Source: Pseudodesulfovibrio sp.
Lineage (GTDB): Bacteria; Desulfobacterota; Desulfovibrionia; Desulfovibrionales; Desulfovibrionaceae
Reading direction: 5' to 3'
DNA: 55,011 nucleotides
NCBI RefSeq assembly: GCF_028692895.1
Contig: NZ_JAQUWN010000023.1
Span: 1 to 55,011, forward strand
Shown here piece by piece: positions 44,391 through 53,565 of this stretch. Position 1 is the stretch's first letter; each line of letters begins with the position of its first letter. The translations under genes and the position numbers were made by a program. The notes beneath the pieces were generated by a model that was given only the letters and a program-made list of their open reading frames with translations, had not been told where the DNA came from and did not search any database.

Positions 44391-44675
44391 ATGGCTAAGA
44401 AAAACACCGTATCCCTGGAAGGGGCCGTCAAGACCGATGCGGGCCTGACCTACAAGGGCGTCGTCCTGGAGCCCATTGTCGAGAAGTGTGAAGGTTGCGA
44501 ACGCGCCGTCGACTTCGAGGACCAGAAGTACTGCCCCACCTACGCCCAGCCCTCTCGCAAGTGGGCCGCCGGGGTCTGCAATTTCGCCACCCACGTCCGC
44601 GCCGAAGTGGAAAAGGGCGGCAAGGTCAAGATCAACCCGCTCAAGGCCTCCAAGCGCGCCGCGCGCGGTCGGTAG
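44391..44675 (+). CDS. PxxKW family cysteine-rich protein
   Basis: A 94-residue basic protein. Four cysteines are placed C-x2-C ('EKCEGCERAV'), then one in 'KYCPTYAQPSRKWAAGVC' and one at its end. 'PSRKW' is the family's PxxKW signature. The pattern suggests a small metal-binding knuckle. Function is unknown; I recall the family mainly from deltaproteobacteria. It has its own promoter and terminator, so it is a single-gene unit. Confidence 0.85.
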   Translation: MAKKNTVSLEGAVKTDAGLTYKGVVLEPIVEKCEGCERAVDFEDQKYCPTYAQPSRKWAAGVCNFATHVRAEVEKGGKVKINPLKASKRAARGR

Positions 44676-44696
44676 ACACCACGAGATCGGATATGG

Positions 44697-44722
44697 AGGC
44701 GGGGCTTGTCCCCGCCTTTTTT
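44697..44722 (+). terminator. Intrinsic terminator of the PxxKW gene
   Basis: AGGCGGGG (44697-44704) / CCCCGCCT (44710-44717), followed by TTTTT. Confidence 0.9.
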
Positions 44723-44734
44723 GTTGGCCCCGGG

Positions 44735-44763
44735 TTGTCTATTGCAACCGCTTGCACCATACT
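44735..44763 (+). promoter_or_regulatory. Promoter of the M20 peptidase gene
   Basis: TTGTCT (44735-44740), 17-base spacer, CATACT (44758-44763). It is 33 bases before the ATG. Confidence 0.5.
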
Positions 44764-44796
44764 GGGCCGGCAAAGAAAACCAAGCCGGGAGGCATC

Positions 44797-46017
44797 ATGA
44801 ACGTACTTTTCGAGGAATTGGACCGGCAGACCGAAACCGTGGTCGAGCTGCAACGCGCCCTGACGGCCATTCCGGCCCTGGGGCCGAAGAACGGCGGCGA
44901 TGGAGAGAAGGAAAAGGCGGAATACCTCCTCGACCGGCTCCAGGCCCTGGGCATCGAGGACATCCGCGAATACCCCGCGCCGGACCAGTCGGTCCCCTGC
45001 GGCTACCGGCCCAACGTCGCGGCCGTGATTCCCGGCAAGGACCGGAGCAGGACCCTGTGGGTCATCTCCCACATGGACATCGTGCCGCCGGGCGACCTGG
45101 CGCTGTGGAAGACCGATCCCTACGACATGGTCCGCGACGGCGACACCCTCTACGGGCGCGGCGTCGAAGACAACCAGCAGGGCATCGTCTCCACGCTGCT
45201 CGTGGCCAAGGCGCTGCTCGACCTCTCCGTCACTCCGGAGATCAACTTCGGCATGCTCTTCGTGGCCGACGAGGAGACCGGCAGCGAGTTCGGCCTGGAC
45301 TACCTGGTCCGCGCCCACGAGGACCTCTTCGGCCGGGACGACATGTTCCTGGTGCCCGACTCGGGCGAACCCACCGGCGAGATGGTCGAGATCGCCGAAA
45401 AATCCATGTTCTGGCTCAAGGTGGTGGTCGAGGGCAAGCAGTGCCACGCCTCCACCCCGGACCAGGGCGTCAACGCCATGATCCCGGCCGCCGCCCTGAT
45501 CCTCAAGCTCAAGCAGCTCGAAACCGTGTTCGACGCGGAGGACCAGCTTTTCAGCCCGCCGCGCTCCACCTTCCAGCCCACCAAGCGCGAAGCCAACGTG
45601 GAGAACATCAACACCATCCCCGGCCGCGACGTCTTCTACGTGGACAGCCGCGTCATGCCCCAGTACTCGCTGGACGAGGTCCTGGACAAGATTCGCGAAT
45701 ACGGGGCCGAGGTGGAAAAGGAATACGGCGTGGCCATCTCCTGCGAGCCGGTCATGTGGGAACAGGCCGCCCCGGTCACCCCGCCGGACAGCGCCATCGT
45801 GCGCAAGGTCATGGAGAGCTCGCGCCGCGTCTACGCCAACAATCCGCGTCCCATGGGCGTGGGCGGCGGCACCGTGGCAGCCTTCCTGCGCCGCAATGGC
45901 TACCAGGCCGTGGTCTGGGCCACCCTGCACCACAACGCGCACCAGCCCAATGAATCGGCTTCCATCAAGCATGCCATCGGCGACGCCAAGGTCATCGCCG
46001 ACATGCTGGTCTCCTAG
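44797..46017 (+). CDS. M20 family metallopeptidase (ArgE/DapE/CPG2-like)
   Basis: A 406-residue zinc hydrolase. 'LWVISHMDIVPPGD' has the first metal His and Asp (about residues 87-100), 'YGRGVEDNQQG' the bridging Asp and 'MLFVADEETGSEFG' the catalytic Glu-Glu. 'CHASTPDQGVNAM' lies in the dimerisation domain, and a late metal His is in 'LHHNAHQPNE'. It likely removes an acyl group or cuts a dipeptide. The substrate cannot be told; ArgE or DapE are possible but not shown. ATG 44797 follows GGGAGG. Confidence 0.88.
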   Translation: MNVLFEELDRQTETVVELQRALTAIPALGPKNGGDGEKEKAEYLLDRLQALGIEDIREYPAPDQSVPCGYRPNVAAVIPGKDRSRTLWVISHMDIVPPGDLALWKTDPYDMVRDGDTLYGRGVEDNQQGIVSTLLVAKALLDLSVTPEINFGMLFVADEETGSEFGLDYLVRAHEDLFGRDDMFLVPDSGEPTGEMVEIAEKSMFWLKVVVEGKQCHASTPDQGVNAMIPAAALILKLKQLETVFDAEDQLFSPPRSTFQPTKREANVENINTIPGRDVFYVDSRVMPQYSLDEVLDKIREYGAEVEKEYGVAISCEPVMWEQAAPVTPPDSAIVRKVMESSRRVYANNPRPMGVGGGTVAAFLRRNGYQAVVWATLHHNAHQPNESASIKHAIGDAKVIADMLVS

Positions 46018-46035
46018 CCCGGTCCCGGAGGGCTC

Positions 46036-47919
46036 ATGCAGGAAAAGCCCCGTTTCCCCGAACGGTTCGACCTGATCGTGGTCGGCGCGGGCCACGCCGG
46101 ATGCGAGGCGGCCATGGCCGCCGCCCGCATGGGGCTCGACACCCTGCTGCTGACCATCAACGTCGAGCGCATCGGCCACCTCTCCTGCAACCCGGCCATC
46201 GGCGGCCTGGCCAAGGGCCACATGGTCAAGGAGATCGACGCCCTGGGCGGCATGATGGGGCTGTGGGCCGACGCCGCAGGCATCCAGTTTCGGGTTCTCA
46301 ACACGCGCAAGGGCCCGGCCGTGCGCTCCAGCCGCGCCCAGATCGACCGCGCCGAGTACATGCGCGTGGTCCAGCGCTCTATCTTCAACCAGGACCACCT
46401 CTGGGTCTTCCAGGACATGGCCGACGCCGTGCTCGTGGAAGACGGGCGCGCTGCGGGCGTGCGCACCCAGCTCGGGGAAATCCTCCAGGCCCGCTCCGTG
46501 CTCCTGACCACCGGCACCTTCCTGCGCGGCCTGGTCCACGTGGGCCTCAACCATTTCGGCAGCGGCCGCATGGGCGACCCGCCCTCCAACGCCCTGTCCG
46601 ACAGCCTGCGGGCCGTGGGCCTGGAGCTCGGCCGCCTCAAGACCGGCACCACCCCGCGTCTGCTCAAGTCCTCCATCGATTTCAGCAAGATGCAGGAGCA
46701 GCCTGGCGACAATCCGCCCCGCCCCTTCAGCTTTCGCAACACCTCGGCGCCCATGCCCCAGGTCTCCTGCTGGCTGACCTACACCAACCCCGAGGCGCAC
46801 GAGATCATCCGCTCCGGCTTCGACCGCTCGCCCATGTTCACCGGCGTCATCGAGGGCACGGGCGCGCGCTATTGCCCGTCCATCGAGGACAAGGTGGCCC
46901 GGTTCCCGGAAAAGGACCGGCACCAGATTTTCGTCGAGCCCGAGGGGCTGGACCATCCCGAAATGTACCCGAGCGGCATCCCCACCAGCCTGCCCTTCGA
47001 CGTGCAGAAGCGGATGGTCCGGGCCGTGGTCGGCCTGGAGAACGCCCAGATCGTGCGGCCCGGCTACGCCATCGAGTACGACTTCGCGCCGCCCACCCAG
47101 CTCCTGCCCACCCTGGAGACCAAGGTCCTGCCGGGGCTCTACCTGGCCGGGCAAATCAACGGCACCAGCGGGTACGAGGAGGCGGCGGCCCAGGGCATGT
47201 GGGCGGCGGTCAACGCGGCCTGCGCCCTCACGGGGCGTCCGCCCTTCCTGCTCAGGCGCGACCAGGCCTACATGGCCGTGCTGGTGGACGACCTGGTGAC
47301 CAAGGGAACCCGCGAGCCCTACCGCATGTTCACCTCCCGGGCCGAGCACCGGCTGCTCCTGCGCGAGGGCAATGCGGACGAGCGGCTGACCGGCATCGGC
47401 CGCGAGCTCGGCCTGGTGGACGACGGCCACTGGAAACTTTTCAGCGCCAAGCAGGACCGGCTGCGCACCGTGCTTGAAGGGCTGCATTCCATCCGCGTCC
47501 GGCCCGACGCCCCCACACGCGACCTGCTGAACGAGCTGGGCGCGGCCGTGCCCGGCAAGGCCGTGGAGCTGGCCGCCCTGCTCCGCCAGCCGCAGGTGGA
47601 GATCGGCCAACTGGCCGTTTTCTATCCCGAACTGGCCGGGATGGACGAGGAGGTGCTGCGCGAGGCCGAGACCCAGGTCCGCTACGAGGGCTACCTGGTC
47701 AAGCAGGAGGAGCTGGTGGCCAAGTTTCGCCGCCTGGAGGACGTGCCCTTGCCCGCCGACCTCGACTATTCGGCCGTGGCCGGGTTCACCCGGGAGGTGG
47801 TCGAAAAGCTGTCCGCCGTCCGCCCCGTGACCCTGGGACAGGCCGGGCGCATCTCCGGCGTCACCCCGGCGGCCCTGGCCTGCCTTGAGATTCATCTGAA
47901 AAAACAAGGGGTATTGTAA
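46036..47919 (+). CDS. mnmG: tRNA uridine 5-carboxymethylaminomethyl modification enzyme MnmG
   Basis: A 627-residue FAD protein (GidA). 'LIVVGAGHAGCEAAMAAARMG' is the FAD loop. 'SCNPAIGGLAKGHMVKEIDALGG' and 'VLNTRKGPAVRSSRAQIDRAEY' are strong family blocks, and 'LYLAGQINGTSGYEEAAAQG' is the second FAD motif. The C-terminal MnmE-binding domain ends with 'ISGVTPAALACLEIHLKK'. With MnmE it modifies wobble U34 in tRNAs. It begins 18 bases after the M20 gene. Confidence 0.97.
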   Translation: MQEKPRFPERFDLIVVGAGHAGCEAAMAAARMGLDTLLLTINVERIGHLSCNPAIGGLAKGHMVKEIDALGGMMGLWADAAGIQFRVLNTRKGPAVRSSRAQIDRAEYMRVVQRSIFNQDHLWVFQDMADAVLVEDGRAAGVRTQLGEILQARSVLLTTGTFLRGLVHVGLNHFGSGRMGDPPSNALSDSLRAVGLELGRLKTGTTPRLLKSSIDFSKMQEQPGDNPPRPFSFRNTSAPMPQVSCWLTYTNPEAHEIIRSGFDRSPMFTGVIEGTGARYCPSIEDKVARFPEKDRHQIFVEPEGLDHPEMYPSGIPTSLPFDVQKRMVRAVVGLENAQIVRPGYAIEYDFAPPTQLLPTLETKVLPGLYLAGQINGTSGYEEAAAQGMWAAVNAACALTGRPPFLLRRDQAYMAVLVDDLVTKGTREPYRMFTSRAEHRLLLREGNADERLTGIGRELGLVDDGHWKLFSAKQDRLRTVLEGLHSIRVRPDAPTRDLLNELGAAVPGKAVELAALLRQPQVEIGQLAVFYPELAGMDEEVLREAETQVRYEGYLVKQEELVAKFRRLEDVPLPADLDYSAVAGFTREVVEKLSAVRPVTLGQAGRISGVTPAALACLEIHLKKQGVL

Positions 47920-47940
47920 CAATACCGCCAACGGATGCTA

Positions 47941-47969
47941 TTGACAGGGTGTCAACCACTGTCTAAGAA
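47941..47969 (+). promoter_or_regulatory. Promoter/operator region of corC-lnt
   Basis: TTGACA (47941-47946), 17 bases, TAAGAA (47964-47969). The -35 is one arm of a palindrome TTGACA-GGG-TGTCAA (47941-47955), a possible operator. TATGAT at 47977-47982 is an alternative -10 without a good -35. Confidence 0.4.
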
Positions 47970-48050
47970 TTTCAAATATGATGCGAGCCCGCGCCGTCGG
48001 GCGCTTTTCCCCAAACGAAAAGCCGTTAACACTTTTCAAGGAGTCTGGTC

Positions 48051-48866
48051 TTGGACGAAGGGTCTGACAGTCGAATCGCCTCCATTTTCAAAAAACTTTT
48101 CGGCTCCAACGAGCAACAACTGGAATCGCACATCCTGGAAGCCAGCGCCGAGGGCGAGATTGATCGGGACGAAGTCTCGATGCTTCTCAACATATTGGAT
48201 TTCGACAAGAAAGAGGTTTCCGAGATCATGGTCCCCCGCACGGACATGATCTGTGTGGATTTTACCGGCACCATTCGCGACGTGGCCGACGCCATCGTCA
48301 CCCAGGGAGCCCACTCCCGCATCCCCGTCTTCAAGGAAAACAAGGACCACATCATCGGCGTGGTCCATGCCAAAGACCTGCTCAACCCGCTCATCGAGGG
48401 CCGCGCGGACATGCCCGTGCCCGAGATCATGCGCCAGGTCCACTTTGTGCCCGAGGACATGCGCCTCGACGACGTCCTGGCCACCTTCAAGCGCGAGAAG
48501 CTGCACATGGCCATCGTCATCGACGAATACGGCGGGACCTCCGGCCTGGTGACCATGGAGGACGTGCTGGAGGAGATCGTGGGCGAAATCGCCGACGAAT
48601 ACGACCAGGACCGGCCCGACGAGATCCGGGACCTGGGCGACGGCACGTTCATCGTCTCCGGCCGCGTGCCCCTGGACGAGGTCTGCGAATGCTGCGCCCT
48701 CAAGCTGGAAAGCGGCGACGTGGACTCCATCGGCGGCTTCCTGGCGGCCATGGCCGGGCGTATCCCGCGCGTGGGCGAATCCTTCACCTGCGACGGCAAG
48801 CGGTTCACCGTACTTGAGGCGGATGAACGGCAGGTCTGGTCCATCAAGATAGAACCGCTGGAATAA
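48051..48866 (+). CDS. CBS-domain CorC/HlyC-like protein
   Basis: A 271-residue cytoplasmic protein. Two CBS domains start with 'VSEIMVPRTDMICVD' (about residue 57), with 'SRIPVFKENKDHIIGVVHAKDLL' and 'MAIVIDEYGGTSGLVTMEDVLEEIVGEI'. A C-terminal CorC_HlyC domain follows. It lacks the membrane DUF21 domain, like E. coli YbeX (CorC), which also precedes lnt. Links to magnesium/cobalt efflux or ribosome function have been reported for that group. The start is TTG at 48051 with AAGGAG seven bases upstream. Confidence 0.9.
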   Translation: MDEGSDSRIASIFKKLFGSNEQQLESHILEASAEGEIDRDEVSMLLNILDFDKKEVSEIMVPRTDMICVDFTGTIRDVADAIVTQGAHSRIPVFKENKDHIIGVVHAKDLLNPLIEGRADMPVPEIMRQVHFVPEDMRLDDVLATFKREKLHMAIVIDEYGGTSGLVTMEDVLEEIVGEIADEYDQDRPDEIRDLGDGTFIVSGRVPLDEVCECCALKLESGDVDSIGGFLAAMAGRIPRVGESFTCDGKRFTVLEADERQVWSIKIEPLE

Positions 48867-48871
48867 TCATC

Positions 48872-50398
48872 GTGCTCAAACTGGTTTTGCTGGCGACCCT
48901 CGGGGCCTGGATCGGGTTTGCAAACCCCGTGCTCCAATTTCCGCTCGCCGTCCTTGCCTTCCCCGTCGGGCTGGCCTGGATCGGCCTGCGCGCCACCTCG
49001 GCCAGGAAGGCCTTTCTCTTCGGCTGGCTGGCCGGGCTGCTCGCCTGTGTGGGCTGCTTCTACTGGATGGTCATCCCGGTCCAGTTCTACGGCGGCCTGC
49101 CCTGGTACGTGGCCCTGCCCTGCCCCGCGCTCCTGGGCGCGTTCCTGGCCCTCTATTACGGCCTTTTCAGCCTGGGCCTGCACCTGGCCGGGAAAAGCGT
49201 CACGGGCGTGCCCCTGTGCCTGCTGGCCGGGCTGACCTGGGCCTCGCTGGAAATGCTGCTCGGCTCGGTCTTCACCGGATTCCCGTGGATGAACCTGGCC
49301 TCGGCCTTCGCGCCCTGGCCCCTGGCCATCCAGGGGGCCGCCCTGGTCGGGGCCTATGGCCTGTCCGGCGTGTTCGCGGCCCTGGCCGTGGCCGGGCTCC
49401 TCGCCTCCACCTACCGCTCCGCCCTGTTCCTGACCGTGGGGCTCGCGGCCGCCGTCCTGGGCTTCGGCTATTTTCACCTGGACGCCCAGTCCGGCGAAAA
49501 GGCGGACTTCGGCGTCTCCATCGCCCAGGGCAACGTGGACCAGGCCGAAAAATGGGTTCCGGCCTTCCAGGCCAGGACCGTTGAGAAGTACGCCAAGCTG
49601 ACCCTCCGGGCCGTGAGCGACTTCCACCCCGAACTGGTGGTTTGGCCCGAGACGGCCATGCCCTTCTACCTAGAGGAGAACACCTCCTTTCGCACCGCGC
49701 TCGAAATCCTGGCCCGCGACACCGGCACGCACCTGATCATCGGGGCCCCGGCCTACCGGGTCATCGACCTGCAAAAGAAGGACTACGTGCTCCTGAACCG
49801 GGCCTGGCTCATGGACGAAACCGGCCGCACCAACCAGTCCTACGACAAGGAACACCTGGTCCCGTTCGGCGAATACATGCCACTCAAGTCATTCATTCCC
49901 TTCGATCAGTTGGTCCAGGCGGCGGGCAACTTCGTTCCCGGCACGGACAATAAGCCCCTGGTCATCAAGGGCGTGCCGCTCGGCATGCTCATCTGCTACG
50001 AGGCCATCTTCCCGGAGCTGGCGCAGCAGCAGGTGGAGCGCGGGGCCCAGGCCATCATCAACATCAGCAACGACGCCTGGTTCGGCGACACCTCGGCCCC
50101 GGGCCAGCACCTCGACCTGACCGCCATGCGCGCCGTGGAGCAGGGCCGCTGGCTCGTGCGCTCCACCAACACCGGCATCTCCGCCTTCATCGACCCCGCC
50201 GGTCGCGTCCTCATGCGTACGGACCAGTTCAGGGCCGAGACCCTGAGCATGAAAATCGCTCCGCGCCGGGACACCACCTTCTTTCATGACAATTACCACC
50301 TCATCGGCCGCGGCATTTATTTGCTGACCATTTTGGGGTTTGCGGGTATTCTCCTCTCGCATCGCAAACGAACAAAGGAAACTTCATCCAATGCTTGA
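48872..50398 (+). CDS. lnt: Apolipoprotein N-acyltransferase
   Basis: A 508-residue inner-membrane enzyme. Six or so N-terminal membrane segments are followed by a periplasmic nitrilase-like domain. The catalytic Glu is in 'VVWPETAMPF', the Lys in 'YDKEHLVPFGEYMPL' and the Cys in 'GMLICYEAIFPE'; 'NISNDAWFGDTSAPGQHLDL' is conserved. One C-terminal segment ends the protein. It adds the third acyl chain to lipoproteins. The start is GTG 48872, five bases after corC. It overlaps prfB by 8 bases. Confidence 0.96.
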   Translation: MLKLVLLATLGAWIGFANPVLQFPLAVLAFPVGLAWIGLRATSARKAFLFGWLAGLLACVGCFYWMVIPVQFYGGLPWYVALPCPALLGAFLALYYGLFSLGLHLAGKSVTGVPLCLLAGLTWASLEMLLGSVFTGFPWMNLASAFAPWPLAIQGAALVGAYGLSGVFAALAVAGLLASTYRSALFLTVGLAAAVLGFGYFHLDAQSGEKADFGVSIAQGNVDQAEKWVPAFQARTVEKYAKLTLRAVSDFHPELVVWPETAMPFYLEENTSFRTALEILARDTGTHLIIGAPAYRVIDLQKKDYVLLNRAWLMDETGRTNQSYDKEHLVPFGEYMPLKSFIPFDQLVQAAGNFVPGTDNKPLVIKGVPLGMLICYEAIFPELAQQQVERGAQAIINISNDAWFGDTSAPGQHLDLTAMRAVEQGRWLVRSTNTGISAFIDPAGRVLMRTDQFRAETLSMKIAPRRDTTFFHDNYHLIGRGIYLLTILGFAGILLSHRKRTKETSSNA

Positions 50399-51510
50399 AC
50401 ATCCGGAACTCAAAGCCATCTCCTCGCAACTCTTGGACAATTTCGAGTCGCTGTGGAGGCGTCTTTGACTATGACGAAATCAGGGCCCGACTCGCGGCCA
50501 TAGAAGAGGAGCTCTCCCGCCCCGGCGCATGGGACAAGCCCGAGAGCCTGACCCCCGTGCTCAAGGAGAAGAGCCAGCTTACGAGCAAGCTCGAAATGTA
50601 CGAGAGCCTGCTTGAGGCCAAGGACGACCTGGACGCGTGGCTGGAGCTGGCCCAGGAAGACCCGTCCGAGGAATCCCTCACGGCCCTGGATGCCCAGGTG
50701 GAGACCTTCCGTTCCCGGCTCGGCACCACCGAGCTGGCCACCATGTTCACCTTCGAGCACGACAAGAACAACGCCATCCTCGAAATCCACCCCGGCGCGG
50801 GCGGCGTCGAGTCCCAGGACTGGGCCGAGATGCTCCTGCGCATGTACACCCGCTACGCCGAGCGCAAGGGGTTCAAGGCCTCCCAGCTCGACTTCCAGCA
50901 GGGCGACGAGGCCGGCATCAAGTCCGTCACCCTCCAGGTGGAGGGACTCTACGCCTACGGCCTGCTCAAGGGCGAGGCGGGGGTGCACCGGCTGATCCGC
51001 ATCTCGCCCTTCGACTCCTCGGGCCGCCGCCACACCTCCTTCGCCTCGGTGGACGTGTACCCGGACATGGACGAGGACATCGAGATCGAGGTCAAGGACG
51101 AGGACCTTCGCATCGACACTTTCCGCTCCAGCGGCCCCGGCGGCCAGAGCGTCAACAAGACCAGTTCGGCCGTGCGCATCACGCACATCCCCACCGGCAT
51201 CGTGGCCCAGTGCCAGAACGAGAAGTCCCAGCACCGCAACAAGGCGACGGCCCTGCGCATCGTCAAGGCCCGCCTTTACGAAATGGAGCTGCAGAAGATC
51301 GAGGAAAGCCGCCGCCAGGACTACGAGTCCAAAGACGCCATCGCCTGGGGCAGCCAGATCAGGACCTACACCCTGCAACCCTACCGGCTGGTCAAAGACC
51401 ACCGCTCGGGCAGCGAGACCGGCAATGTGGACGCGTTCCTTGACGGGGACCTGGACGAAATGATCCGAAACCACCTACTCTACGTACATGCCAAAGGAAA
51501 CAGACACTAA
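50391..51510 (+). CDS. prfB: Peptide chain release factor 2 (programmed +1 frameshift)
   Basis: RF2, 372 residues when read through a +1 frameshift. Frame 0 runs from ATG 50391 ([13 protein letters not shown]...) for 25 codons to UGA at 50466-50468; synthesis resumes at 50467 (GAC TAT GAC). '[17 protein letters not shown]' has the SPF codon-reading tripeptide, and '[16 protein letters not shown]' the GGQ catalytic loop. RF2 ends translation at UGA and UAA and limits its own synthesis by this frameshift. It is not a pseudogene. The ATG lies inside the end of lnt. Confidence 0.97.
50455..50469 (+). other. Programmed +1 frameshift site of prfB
   Basis: GGAGG (50455-50459), CGT spacer, then slippery CTT followed by TGA and C (50463-50469). 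The internal Shine-Dalgarno-like GGAGG three bases before CTT matches the E. coli arrangement. Confidence 0.95.
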
Positions 51511-52330
51511 TTTCCCGGAGCGGGAACTCGCCTCCGAACTGGAAATGCTCCAGCAGGAGCTGCGCCAGGTCGGCGGGGAGGACAACGGCTCCTCGGTCTG
51601 GGTCTTCCGCCTCTTTCACGGGGTCACCCCGGAGGAATGGAAGGACATCTGCGAACGCCACGACCTGCGCAGTTGGCTCAGCCTGCCCATCGACGGCGAC
51701 GCCTTCCCCCACCTCAAACGGTTCCAGGAAACCCTGGAGCGGCTGGCCTATCAGACCGATCACGATCCGCTCACCGGGCTGGCCAACCGCCGCGCCTTCG
51801 ACCGCGTCCTGGACGTGGAGGTCGAGCGCAGCCGCCGGAGCCAGACCCCGCTATCCCTGGCCATTTTCGACCTCGACAACTTCAAGGCCGTCAACGACAC
51901 CTACGGCCACACCGTTGGCGACGCGGTTCTGGCCGGTTTTGCGGAAAAGCTTCGCGCCACGACCCGGCGTTACGACCTGGCCGCCCGCTTCGGCGGCGAG
52001 GAATTCGCCCTGATCATGGCGGGCACCGGGCTGGTCAAGGCGCAACGGATGCTGAACCGTTTCCTGAGCGAATTCAGGATGCTGGAATTCCATGACCCCG
52101 CGAGCGGCAAGACGTTTTCGGTCACCTGCTCCGTGGGGCTGACCTGCTTCAAGGGCATGGCCGACATCACCGACAAGGAATTGATCAACCTGGCCGACGA
52201 AGCGCTCTACGAGGCCAAGGCGGCGGGCAAGGACCAGGTCAGGATCTCGAAGCTGCCCTTCCTCGACAGCGTGCCCAACGACACCCTGGTTCAGGCGCAT
52301 GAAAAGCAATTCCTGTTCGGCGGGAAGTAA
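51488..52330 (+). CDS. Diguanylate cyclase (GGDEF domain)
   Basis: A 280-residue protein. The N-terminal 95 residues have no recognised domain or membrane segment. The GGDEF domain starts 'DHDPLTGLANRRAFDRVL' (about residue 92), with 'LAIFDLDNFKAVNDTYGH' and the active site 'RFGGEEFALIM'. An RxxD inhibitory site (RRYD) lies five residues upstream of GGEEF, so product feedback is expected. It makes cyclic di-GMP. The start overlaps the end of prfB by 23 bases. Confidence 0.92.
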   Translation: MPKETDTNFPERELASELEMLQQELRQVGGEDNGSSVWVFRLFHGVTPEEWKDICERHDLRSWLSLPIDGDAFPHLKRFQETLERLAYQTDHDPLTGLANRRAFDRVLDVEVERSRRSQTPLSLAIFDLDNFKAVNDTYGHTVGDAVLAGFAEKLRATTRRYDLAARFGGEEFALIMAGTGLVKAQRMLNRFLSEFRMLEFHDPASGKTFSVTCSVGLTCFKGMADITDKELINLADEALYEAKAAGKDQVRISKLPFLDSVPNDTLVQAHEKQFLFGGK

Positions 52331-52342
52331 CGGAGACAGGAT

Positions 52343-53152
52343 ATGAATACCAACAAGACATTGAGCCTCTCCATCATGAGCGGCAAGGGCGGTGTCGGCA
52401 AGACCAACATCGTGCTCAACCTCGGCTACGCCCTGCACAACGCGGGCATGACGGCCATGCTCATGGACTGCGACCTAGGCCTCGCCAACCTGGACGTCCT
52501 GCTCGGCATCTCGCCCGAGCGCAACCTGCAGGACCTGCTCCGCCAGGGGGTGGACGCCGAGGACGTGCTGGTCTCCATCGAGGACGGCTTCGACATGCTC
52601 CCGGCCACCAGCGGCGTGCCCGAATTGGTGGAGATGGACGAGGACATGCAGGACATCCTGTTCAAAAAGCTCGTCAACCTGGCGGGCGAGTACGACTACC
52701 TCATGCTCGACCTCGGCGCGGGCATCAGCAGCACTGTGCTGTCCTTCGCGGCCATGACGCAGTTGCGCATCGTGGTGGTCACGCCCGAGCCCACGTCCCT
52801 GACCGACAGCTACGCCATGATAAAAGTCCTGGTCACCCAGCACCGCATCCGTGACTTCCTCATCCTGGTCAACCAGGCCACCTCGGCCGCCGAGGCCAAG
52901 CAGACCTTCGAACGGCTGGCCATGACCTGCAAAAACTTTTTGAACATTACGCTGAGCAGCCTCGGCTATATCCACCAGGATCGTACCCTTGTGGAGTCCG
53001 TCCGGCGGCAGACGCCGCTGCTCAAGTTCGCCCCGGAAGCAAGGGCCAGCAAGGATATCAACAGCTTGGCCCGGCGGCTCATGCGCTACCGCGAAGACAA
53101 CCGGGAAAGGATCGTCGAACGCCCCATTTTGCGGGATTTCGTCCTCATGTGA
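52343..53152 (+). CDS. MinD/ParA-family ATPase (FlhG/MotR-like)
   Basis: A 269-residue cytoplasmic ATPase. The deviant Walker A is 'IMSGKGGVGKTNIVLNLGYAL' (about residues 12-32). 'MLMDCDLGLANLDVLLG' is the second motif, and 'YDYLMLDLGAGISSTVLSFA' Walker B. The shape matches FlhG/YlxH-type proteins that set flagellar number and position more than cell-division MinD, though neither neighbours nor a C-terminal amphipathic helix settle this. It lies 12 bases after the diguanylate cyclase, a plausible motility pairing. Confidence 0.87.
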   Translation: MNTNKTLSLSIMSGKGGVGKTNIVLNLGYALHNAGMTAMLMDCDLGLANLDVLLGISPERNLQDLLRQGVDAEDVLVSIEDGFDMLPATSGVPELVEMDEDMQDILFKKLVNLAGEYDYLMLDLGAGISSTVLSFAAMTQLRIVVVTPEPTSLTDSYAMIKVLVTQHRIRDFLILVNQATSAAEAKQTFERLAMTCKNFLNITLSSLGYIHQDRTLVESVRRQTPLLKFAPEARASKDINSLARRLMRYREDNRERIVERPILRDFVLM

Positions 53153-53169
53153 AAAAAACAAATAAGAGG

Positions 53170-53199
53170 TTGACGAAAAGAGCCAATTTTTGGCATAGT
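53170..53199 (+). promoter_or_regulatory. Promoter of the HU/IHF-like gene
   Basis: TTGACG (53170-53175), 18-base spacer, CATAGT (53194-53199). It is 89 bases before the ATG. Confidence 0.55.
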
Positions 53200-53288
53200 T
53201 AGTAAGAATTTAAAACGTGACTCCACTTTGTTCCCCCGCACCCCGCCAATGCGGGCTGCGGGCAACGCAATGTTTCAGGGGGAATACC

Positions 53289-53564
53289 ATGAACAAGAGC
53301 GAATTGATCAAGGCTCTGTCGGAACAGAAGAAAATGCACGTGGATGAGGCTACCAAGGTGGTCGGCGCCTTCGTCGATTCCGTCAAGGAAGCCCTGCTGC
53401 GTGGCGACCGGGTCGAGATCAGGGGCTTCGGCAGCTTCAAGATCAAGGACTACGAAGGATACACCGGCCGCAATCCCAAGACCGGCAGCGTGGTCCAGGT
53501 CCGGTCGAAGAAACTTCCCTTCTTCCGCCCGGGCAAAGAGCTGAAAGAGTACATCAACGATTAG
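53289..53564 (+). CDS. HU/IHF family DNA-binding protein
   Basis: A 91-residue protein: 'MNKSELIKALSEQKKMHVDEATKVV', 'GDRVEIRGFGSFKIKDYEGYTGRNPKTG' (beta-arm with RNPKTG) and 'RSKKLPFFRPGKELKEYI'. The RGFGSF and PFFRPGKEL details resemble IHF subunits more than HU. The ATG at 53289 follows GGGGGAAT; the longer ORF from 53217 is not used. The putative selenoprotein begins one base after its stop. Confidence 0.93.
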   Translation: MNKSELIKALSEQKKMHVDEATKVVGAFVDSVKEALLRGDRVEIRGFGSFKIKDYEGYTGRNPKTGSVVQVRSKKLPFFRPGKELKEYIND

Positions 53565-53565
53565 C

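Noticed and set aside
42165..44594. Minus-strand 809-residue ORF
   Set aside because: Mirror frame of mtnP and mtaD.
44641..47931. Minus-strand 1096-residue ORF
   Set aside because: Mirror frame of the M20 peptidase and mnmG; rich in Gly/His/Val/Leu, with no domain.
50466..50468. In-frame stop in prfB as a sign of a pseudogene
   Set aside because: The surrounding sequence is the canonical RF2 programmed frameshift site.
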